A stretch of DNA of 64,000 nucleotides from Onchidella celtica (taxonomy: Eukaryota; Mollusca; Gastropoda; Systellommatophora; Onchidiidae), in contig OZ007571.1 in the NCBI GenBank assembly GCA_963931925.1, positions 54,922,311 to 54,986,310 of the forward strand. Direction: 5' to 3'. Positions within the stretch are counted from its first letter, which is position 1, and every line of letters begins with the position of its first letter. This document shows positions 20,816-31,600 of the stretch, piece after piece. The translations under genes and the position numbers were made by a program. The notes under the pieces were generated by a model. It saw only the letters and a list, made by a program, of their open reading frames with translations, was not told the origin of the DNA and made no database searches.

Positions 20816-23800
20816 CTGGTTGTAGTAAGTAAAATGAAAGTAATGTTTAAAAATCATCATACAAAATTTCTTAATATTATTATGCAATGTAAAACAATTT
20901 GATCAACAGTTTGTCCAGTTCTGCTTTTCAGGTATTAATTAAATAATCAAGAATGATTCAGTTTTCTGAAGTAAAATGAAAACAAGCCGTTAAAATGTCC
21001 CTTCCTCTCCACGCCAATTAATTTTGCAGTCATGAATATGATATACAGTGGAGCCCGTATAATTCGAAGTCGCCGGGGGGGGGGGGTGGATTATACTTCG
21101 ATTTACGAAAGTTCGGTTTACCTTTGGGCAGAGAAATAACCATTATTTTGCAGTCTGCCCCATACCATACGTGTAATTATATCCCTTCGTCTTGCCCCCC
21201 CTCCCCCACATTAGATACACACACACACAAAACGCAAGGAACCTGTATGAGTCATGAGATCTTTCGATTATTTTTTTCTTTAGAAGTGACCCTACGGTAG
21301 CGGTAAAACAAAAAAAGCAACATTGAATGGCCTCGACCTGGCACTACTGGCAGTTGCTGTCTTTATCTTGGCTGCATGTATTGTGTGTGACGTCATCAAT
21401 CGATAAAGACATTCTCCCATGTACGATGTTCAAATGCGAGACTGTAGGCCTACTGCGTTATCCCACCTTGCTATCAGTGGCGTGGAATTACTATTACACA
21501 GTGTAACAATGCCGTACTCGTCCCACCTCCTCATCGAGTGTAGTGTGGTGAATGTGTAAACACTGCAGCCACGTATTTGCAGTACTGAGGTGCTAAGAAC
21601 CCCGTGAAAGTGAGGTCTTTGTTCCTCCAGGGCCTTACCATAACGTTTTACTTTTGAATACAGTCATGATTGTGATGCTTAGCGAGCATTACACAAGTGT
21701 GTATTAGAATGGCTCTATGTGGGCAAGGTGGGCAGACCACACGGCTCAACTGTGTGTAATTTATGTCCTACGGTATACCGTGTCTTAGCGATAGATCTAC
21801 CTGTTGTGGTTACGTCAGCAATCGATTAATTCACTCGCCATAAATTAAAAATGCGAGCACCGTCTCGCGTACTGTATTGTTGGCTGATATCAATCATTGG
21901 TCATTGGGGCATAATCACGCTGCGTGCAGGGACCCCGACCCGTACCACTGCCACCCTCCGCCGCATGTTTCTCGCTTGGTCGGGACAGACACGTAAGAGG
22001 AAGGCTCTGCAGCCTACCCATTGCATCATTTTTGGCACCTCTACCCTCCCCCTCGATGGCTGGGGAGCGTGGAGTTGTTGAACAGGCCTGTGTCAGTGTG
22101 TTTGTGGAAACTGGTTTTCACGGCTACGGGGCTGGAAATCAGAAGTTACATTAACTTACACTGAGTTGATTGAGGATGAGAGCCATCGATCAACTCTATT
22201 TATCAGAATTGGGGCAGTTCGGACTCGAAATAGCAGTACATTTTTAATAGAGATAAAGAAGGAAAAAAAACTTCATTTCAAAATCACTTCTATTTCACAG
22301 AAACTCGATTTACCAAAGTTCGGTTTACTTGGGCTCCACTGTACTGATTTAATGTTATTTAAGACTCGAGCAACTATTGGGTTATGAATTTGTGGATTTA
22401 ACAAGGCTGAGTGTTAAATCAAGCATAACCAGAAAAACATGATTCTGTTATAAAAATTTGCAGATAAAAAAGCAAAAACAATTCATTTCATTATCTAACT
22501 ATGCTTATCGTTGCTTCGCATAAAGTATACTGTTATCTGGTAATTCTGGTGCACAGAGAATAATAACGAAAGTTTACCGGTGGTCATAACTAGATAGCCT
22601 GAGATTAGCCATCATGTTTAAATATACTTTCATAATCATACACCTAAAGCTGCCTACTAAGTTCATATTTTATCATAACCATTATATATTTTACAAATTT
22701 TACAAAGAAAGAGAAACTACAACTTTAATAACCCATTTTCTCGCCTCTCATGCCAAGGGTCCCGGGTTCTAAACCCGGGCAGTGCAGGCATGTTGGAAAT
22801 TGGATTTTTCTCATATTTTCAAGTCCCTGGTCCTATTGGGGGGTAGGATCGAGTACCTAGTCTTCTCGGATAAGTACGAAAAAATTCGGAGGGCCCGTGT
22901 GCACGTTGCGCACGTTAAAGATACCTTGGCAGTTGGAAATCGTAAAGAGCAGGCCGAAAGGCCGCTGCCCGGGCAAAATTGAAAATTGAAATTAATAGAT
23001 TAAAATTTATCCATATCATATCCCCCCCCCCCCCCGCCAGAATTTATTATTCATTATTAAATATATATTGTTATTAATAAATATTCAAATATTATTTGAG
23101 TTGTGTGTTGTGTGAACTGATGTGAGTTGTGAACTGCGCCTAACAGGCTGCGTTACAATTTGCTCTGAGATAGAGAGTGAGCGAGACAGGGAGAGAGAAA
23201 GAAGCAGTGCAGTGTGTTGAGCGCTTCGCAGGCAGCTCCATTCTGCTCTGTGGTTGACATGTTGTTTCTGTAAAGCGCATAGAGCATTTTAAATGGATAT
23301 GCGCTATATAAATGCTAAACATTATTATTATTATTTTCCTTCATTATTTTCTTTTGAAAGGCTTAAGCTGAGGATTAAAGTTCAGGTTACCAGTATAGTG
23401 TAACAGGTAAAATTTAACATTATCTACCATAAGCGATAGTTCTAAGTGAATTTCTAAGAGAAACGAATGACCTGATCCCACCCAGCACCATAATAAGTCA
23501 ATCCTAGCTTATCTCTTCTAGGTTCCCCACTAAGTGAGTTTATGATTTTTTAGGAATAGGAAGTGCTTCAGTAAGGTTAGGCGCGTACGTTCTACTTTCT
23601 GTCGTGTTGCAGTTGTGTCTTAGTTTCAAATTCCCATCGACTTGCAATGTGCGGTTGTCTTGCATGTGTGCGTATGTCTCCGTTCATTCGCCCAGATTTT
23701 CAAAAATGCAATACATCAGTGTTTTCTCTATTCGGCTTCACTTGCAAACCGTGCTGACCACAGCACTTCTTTTAAAAATGAATATGGATACCATCAAATT

Positions 23801-25521
23801 AAATATTCAAGCATTGAAGAATTGCTCTAAAGAATGTAAAGCAGGATGTCTTTGAACACTGTGTTTGGTGCAGTCATTTGCAATCTGGAGCAGTCATGAA
23901 AATAAAAGGAAACTGTCATAATTCTGTTTGTTCAAAAGGGCTTTTAAAGCAATGATATCCTGAAGGCGATCATAAATAAGAAGCGTATTAAACCAAACTT
24001 CTGTTGCTGTTACTAAGGGAGTGGTGAGAAAGGTGCATGTCAAGTTTCACTTGATTTGCTGCAGGTGACATGACAAAACTGGCACCCCTTTTATTAAATG
24101 TCTTGGGGCAAGAGAAGGTTCTAGAGCTGAATGCCTATTCTTTCGTCTGTTTGTTATCTACAAGATGTACTTACCATGTGGATCTTCTTGTGGATTAACC
24201 CTTTCGTATCCCTCGGTCGATGTTTTAGGTTTATACCTGCACCTCAAACAAATTACTACCGTCACGAAGGCAATAAAAAGAACAACAAGTACGACACTAT
24301 AGACAACATGAAGTGTCGTGTCCGAGGATGCTGCAGTTTCTGTTGAGTTAACAAAAAAATGCTTGCCATTACGTTCACTTACAGCTCATGATAAACTTCT
24401 TGCCTTGCATAAAAGACAGAGAGAAAAATATTACCAAGCAATTAATTCACTTAGAAATTACAAGCATTCTGTTTCTCAAGCATGAACATAACACATTTAG
24501 GGCTATCAATCAGAATGTGTTATGTCCAATTTTTACCATTGCTCTTCAATGTCTGTAGATATCCAAGACACAAGGTCTGTGACTTTACATCATAACCCAG
24601 TAAAACTATTCATGTGCTTGGGCTGAGGTTGTTGCAAGCATTTGAATTTTCATTAAAATTACAAATGAAATTTCAAAATAATTTTTCTCAATTTGTCTAT
24701 TTTGGATATAAAACATTCTGGTTGCCAACCTTCGATTTATTCGATTGTTTTGGTGAATTCTACTTCATATCTTCAGCTCAGCAATACTATCAAATCCAAC
24801 TTAAACCTCAGATTTTCAGAACATAGAAAACTTGCAAATTCCAAATCTACAGACCAATTTGACATGCATTAAAAGCATAATTTTACATCTAGAGTGTAAG
24901 TTTAGGACACTTATCATGGGATAAAATTGCATGGTCAACTGTGATTTTGTTAAACCATCATAGTACACTTATATGCTTTAACGACGTATTTGGGACATCC
25001 TATTGTATCTGTAATCAGCTGACCTCTTCAGAATCTATCGGAGGCTTCTGTGTAGCTATAATTAAAAACAAATTGCACAAAATGTCTTTAAATCTGAAAA
25101 CATTAAAATTTGGTTGGATTATAGACTGCTTTTGATGGTGAAATTTACATAAAATATCAAGACGTCAAGAAGTTTGCCACTTTGGTTCACGTCACGCAGT
25201 ATACTACTGATGAGGAGGTCAGCTGGTACAGAAAATGCAAAGAGGCTGCTGATTACTTTGTCTCTTGTATCTAAAAATTTTGGCGTATCTTCTACCGACA
25301 TGTAATGTGTCTCCGTGAATCAAAATGCAATCATCAGTCCTGAAGTATATTAAATTGGGACCGGAGAAAAACATTAATGTTAAAATGTGAACATTGGCTT
25401 TGGAATTTTTTGTGTTGGAAAACATTCATCTTTCCTCATTTGGTGCAGATTTTAAAAAGACATCTTGCACCATTGTGAAATGGTTCTCCATGAATAATGA
25501 CGCGTTTGAAGGATAAGATCT

Positions 25522-25569
<48 letters not shown>

Positions 25570-25574
25570 GAGAA

Positions 25575-25606
<32 letters not shown>

Positions 25607-28600
25607 GAGAGAGAGCGCTAGGGGGACAGATTCACACACACACACACACACACACGGAGACAGCCCACTAGCACTTAGAACATGCTTATCAAAACTAATT
25701 TAGCATCTACCTTCTAGCTCATTGTGACATGCGTATTTGCACTGAGCACTCGGGAATGTAGCATTCAAATGGCACCGCTTCAGACGGTCATCTCTGCGAA
25801 GCATCTCTGGAAAACAAGGCTTTACAATACCAGCAGGACTGCAATATGAGTCATACCCATAGCACTCAGTTCCTGTGCTGTTCTTACAGCTATACAATGG
25901 GCAGTTACATGAGTTAGGCTCACCGGACTCTGCTGGAGACTTCTGTGGCGCTACAGTTAAAAAGATATTCCACGAAATGTAAAAAAGTAAAATTTCTTTG
26001 ACATTAAAGCTATAAAGATTTTGGCTGGGTTAAATATTGTTTTAGTGAAGCAACACAAAATGTGAAGAAAGTAAAAGAGTTTGTGACAATGGTTCACAGC
26101 AAGCAAATACTGTATATTGATCAGGAGGTCAGCTGCTGCATAAAATGCAAAGGGCCCAGTGATTACTTTCTGTTCTGTCTCTAAATATTTCAGTGTACCT
26201 TCGAATGTGTCTTAGTTTACCAAACTTATGACCTGTAACCCTCAGTCTTGAGATGTATTTGTCCAACACATTGTGACCTGAGAATAACCATGTGACATTT
26301 ATGTTAAACTGAGAGAATCGGGGTTGAAGTTTTTATTGTTGGTTTAAAATACTTCTGCTATTCACATTTGCCGTTATTTTCACATGTTCCGCCACTGTGA
26401 AGTGATTCTGCAAACCTAACACAGTAATGACGTATTTGGATTTTACTATAAAAACTGTTCCATGTCTTGAATATTTTCCTTGACATTTATTACAGACTAC
26501 ATGTATTTGTTTAAAAGCTCTGGACTCCCTTGAATATAACCATCATTGGTGTAAGCCTTTAATTGACTTCAGTTGACTTTTCAAGAAGAAAGAAGGACCA
26601 GAGAATCGAATGAAATTTATATATTTGTCGCCCCATACCATGAAATTCATCTTGTCTGTGAGAACCACTTAGTGTAACTTCACCGAGTAACGTAAAACAA
26701 TTGCTAGTTGCACAAAATGAATCAAAAGTTCAGTTCTGCATTAAGCATTTGATCAATGAATAATTTGCTATAGTCTGCTGCATTACGTCACAGTGAAAAT
26801 AAAAACATTGAAATTATTAATCATTATGTTTATAGTGTAAATAAGAATTCATTGCATTATTCAATTTCTGTGAGAGAAATGGCATGCTATGGTTTCAATA
26901 ATTTGTGATTACATGAGAAAAGAAACTTTTTTGCTCTCTCAAATATAACCCTGTGACTGGGAAAATTTCACATTGAGTTACATAACACTTACAGAAAACG
27001 GTGAAAAAAAGGAAAAATAACAACCAGGATCATCACAAGCAAATAGGTATTGTTATACATCGGACCAAAATAACTGATGATAACAAATAACATGAGTTGC
27101 ACTTCTGGTAGATGTTGCAGTTACAATAAGTATTTAACTAAAAAAGTAAGTAGAAAAACACCAGTCAAGTAACGTTTTATTACAGACGATTCAGTCAACC
27201 ATTTTTCTGTCCCATGTTACAGTATCTATGCCACTCTTAAAAATCATCAAAAATATACACTGGTTCATTTCTTGTAAAACATTTGCTAGATTAACAGTTC
27301 AAAGAAAAGCAAGTACAGGACAGTACAAAGCAAAGCCATCTTGTAATTTTGATACACACATTTAGAAACCACTTATTCAACATCTGTGCCATTGCCTCGC
27401 TAAAAATCACAAATCCTAATGTCATAATTGTTTAAGATATTGTTTCATAAAACATTCAGTAAAACGTACGTATGAACAAATAATGCATGGTTGTACTACT
27501 GACTTCTTCGCATCATCAGGAAATGAAATTGATCTTTTTATAATATTTGGCTCCAGCAAATTTGGCGGTGTTGCTAATACTTTGAACCCTCTCCCAGTTC
27601 TATTCGGTTTTCTCCTATCTATTGTACTGAAGTTAGTCAACACATAACTCATTTTGAAATGAACTGAGGGCGCTTTAAACTAAGTTTTTGTTGGTTCATA
27701 AGGTCAGTAGAGTGTCAAGGTCTTTGATTGGTTGGAATGCTGTAACATCATTTTGAGATCCATTCTCATTGGTTTAGTGATTAGAACCTGGTTATTCGTA
27801 ACACATGAACTAAAGAGTTCCTGGTGTAGCAGGCCAGAATATACCCCCGCCAGACTATACCCGGGGTTAAACTGGCCTAGCCCAGAATATACTCCGGGGC
27901 ATATTCTGGGCTAGGCCAGTTTATACCCCGGGGTATACTTTGGGCTAGGCCAGACTATATGCCCCCCCCCCCCCCCGTCCAGATTAGACCCCCTACTTTA
28001 AAAAAACAAACAAGTCAAGGCCACAGTTAATTTCAACTTTAGTTTAAATTGTTCATTATCACTGTCACCAGGTATCATATTGAAGTGTACATTCTTGACT
28101 CTTGTAAATTATGATATATTTAAGAGGAAATAAACATGCAGTAAAAAGCACTGATATACAAAAGGTTTGAAAATCCATTCAAATTGATATGATTAGACTT
28201 TAACAGTAATTTTACTTGTTCTGTTGGTATTATTATTGTGTTTTTTTTTGTTGTTTTTTTAATTGGTTGTCCATGAGAGTTAAATATATGTATTTTTTTT
28301 TGTTTTGTTTGGCACCACTGGCAAGGTATGAAATAATTATAAGACTCATAAATGTAAAGTCATTTGAATTTAGTTTTAATTCTTCAAAATCAGAAATGTG
28401 CTTGGTATGTCAGATCAATTAGATCTACATTATATAATAATAATGCAGAGAGAAAAGGCCGCGAAAGAGCACAAAGAGAAAAAAACAACATTCTAATAAC
28501 CCAATTGACAGATGGTGCAATTCCACCATCCAGCAGACATTAAATACTTCACACAAAACTAAATACATACTAAAATTTGTTCACATCATGAACTTAACCT

Positions 28601-31600
28601 ATCCTGATCCACTTGAGATGTTACAGAATGCTAGCCTAACCAGTAATATACAGTAATAAAAATAAGAATACGAAATCATTTTATTTACTCTTGAAACTAA
28701 AGAGAATATAATCAATATTAGAGTCATCATCATCATCATCTTGGAATAATTATAAAGATAAAAGGGAATGTAAAAATGACCTGCACATCATTTAGAATCC
28801 ATAAGCAGCAAAGTGTGTGTACCAGCTACATGTAATGTAAAAAATGTGTTAAATCTTTTCAACCATTCAAGTAAAATTGGTCAGAAAGCTTTATTAAAGT
28901 AGCTTTGATAGTCTGAAAACTGACAGATTAAATCCACTGAGACAACAGTGCGTTGTAGAAAGGATTTACAGTATGTTACGACAAAAATTGGATGGATCAT
29001 GTTGCGTTAATATTTCTTGTTAGTAAATTCTTTGAAAGCTTATTTGCAGAAAGGTATACATTTCATGTAGCTGATGGTTTAAGACACTGTATTAGTTTGC
29101 AGGGCATTTGAAGGATTCCAATTATGTGTTACTGTATAGTGAATAAAGGCATGTCACTTGCGGGTGAAATAAAATTTTAAAAACTTAATGTTGTATTCTT
29201 GAATATTTTGCCTGAATATGGGAGGATAATCTGGACTGGTGGAATATAGTTTGGCCTAAACAACAAAGTTTATTTCAATCATAGTTGAATTCATTTTTTT
29301 ATCACTGTCAACGGGCACCATAGTAATACATACATACATACATTCTTGACTTCCGTAAATCATAATACAATTCAGAGGAAAAACATGCATTATTATGTAT
29401 TGATATGCTATGGGGTGAATATCCATTCAAACTGATATGATTCAACTTTAACCCTCATTTCACTCACGTTCGTTGTCATGTTGTAGTTGTTTTTGTAGTT
29501 GGTTGTCCGTGAGTAAAATTTGCACTGCATTGTTTGTTTGGCACTGACATACACTTAGTTGCAATGAATGTAATAATTAACACACTCATAAAAATGAAGT
29601 CATTTTAGATTATTTTTGTGTGCGAATACACAGTTGTTAAATCCTCTGGCAAGGGACGTATCAAGCTTAGGAAGGTAAAGACGGACAAGGTCTTTTTTTT
29701 TTATTAATTTATTTCACTCGCGAGTGACAAACCCTTATTCACTATAACACGTAAGTTCAATCTTTCAAATGCCTTGCAAACTAATCCAGTGTCTCAAACC
29801 ATAAGGTACATGAAATGTATATCTTTCTACAAATAAGCTATCAAAGAATAATATTCACTAACAAGAAATACTGTTAATGCAACATGATCCATCGAATTTT
29901 GCCTTAACATACTATAGATCTAATTACTTTTTACAATGCACTACCTGTACTTTTGTCTCAGTGGACTTACTCTGTCGGTCTACACAACTGTCAAGGCTAT
30001 TTCACTAAAGCTTTCTGTCCAGTTCTACTTGAATAGTTGAAAAGATTTAACACATTTTATATACATGTATGTCGTTGATACACACATATTGCTGCTCAGA
30101 AATTCTAGAATGATTTGTAGGCCTACACTGCTGTTTTTACACTCCCTCTTACAATTATCTTTGCATTATTCCGAGATGATGATGATTCTGATATTGATAT
30201 TTCTCTTTATTTTCAAGAGTAAATAAGATGATTTCGTGTTCTTATTGTTATTATTCTATATTACTGGCTAGCATTCTGTAACGTTTCAAGTGGATCTGGA
30301 CAGGTGGAGTTCATCAGGTGAAAAAATATAGTGCCTACAATGTATAAAAGTTTTATGTGAAGTGGATGGTGGAATTGCACCATCTGTCAGTTGGGTTATT
30401 AATATAGTTTTTGTTTTTTTTTCTATGTGTGTTCTTTTCCGGCCTTTTGTCTCTGCATCACTGTAACAAAAAACACAATGCATGTTTTACTCATGGCCAA
30501 CCAATTATCAAAATAATACATGTAATAATAATAATAATATCAACACACACGAGTGAAATTAATGCTGAAGTCTAATCATATCAGTTTGAATGGATACTCC
30601 ACCCTTTCGTATATAATCAATGCATTTTAATGCATGTTTGTTTCCTCTAAAATATATCATGATTAACAGGAGTCAAGAATGTATGTATGTACACCAATTT
30701 AAACTAAGGCTGTATAAACTGCTATTATTATTTCCTCTAAATTGTATTATCATTTATGAGTGTCAAGAATGTGTTCATGTATATGTATTGACATGATATC
30801 CGATGACAGTGATAAAGAACCGGCTGAAATAAACTGTGGGCTTGACTTGTTTTTTTTTTAAAAGTAGGGGGTATAATCTGGACTGGGGGGGGGGGGGGTA
30901 TAGTCTGGCCTAGCCCAAAGTAACCCCGGGTATAGTCTGGGCGGGGGGTATATTTTGGCCTGTTACACCGGTACTAGCATTTTATTATTTGTACTTTATC
31001 CAAAATAAAAGTCATTTTACGGAATCCATCTTTAATGTGCAGTTAGAAGGATGGTTAGAGCACTCACCCAAGGGACAACTCAATTATTATTTATTTTTTT
31101 AATGACAGATTAAGAACCTTATTATTGAGAGGTCACGTTGCATGGAAGAAATAGTAGTCATTGTTGAAATGAGGTGAAGGAATGGTCTGGGCAGGTCTCG
31201 TCCAACCGCAGCAGTGCAGCAGAAGGAAATGGGTGTTAATACTTTCAGAATTTAAAATTCAAGGCGTTGCACTTGCAGTAAAGTAATATTATAACTCTTC
31301 ATCAGACAAAGAAGCAGTAAACGCAGATTGTAAACCATTGATCATGGTGGTAAAACAAAACTACGCTTTCCTTGAAAACCAAAATGTCATCATCATACAT
31401 TCACAACCTACCTGAAGAATGTTCCCTAGTAACATCCAGTCCAAATTCTTCAACACAAGCGTACTTGCATTGAGGATGGATAGGCGGTTTTCCTGACTGA
31501 CACCATTCCCAGCGGTCCTCACCAGAGGGGAAACAAGACACAGGCATAAGTGATACACTGCTACAGAACTCCGTATAGCCATAGCACATGCCATAGCCTT

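Larger units (their letters stand above)
20816..24174 (-). other. Intron 4
   Basis: About 3.4 kb between the exon 4 donor GTAAGT and the exon 5 acceptor. It holds a pogo/Tigger-like element (21046-22341), a SINE copy (22741-23041) and a SINE/LINE tail (23230-23335). The remaining parts show no gene. Confidence 0.65.
24340..25710 (-). other. Intron 3, with duplicated block
   Basis: Contains 25010-25420, which matches the sequence just upstream of exon 3 (25930-26380), and a GA/CA microsatellite. A would-be duplicate of the start of exon 3 at about 25010-25045 soon meets TGA, so it is not a working exon. Confidence 0.6.

Noticed and set aside
25524..25655. CRISPR-like regular array
   Set aside because: Simple GA/CA microsatellite without spacers; eukaryotic context.
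27422..27652. 76-codon minus ORF in intron 2
   Set aside because: No recognisable motif, no good splice sites, and the spliced gene frame does not need it.
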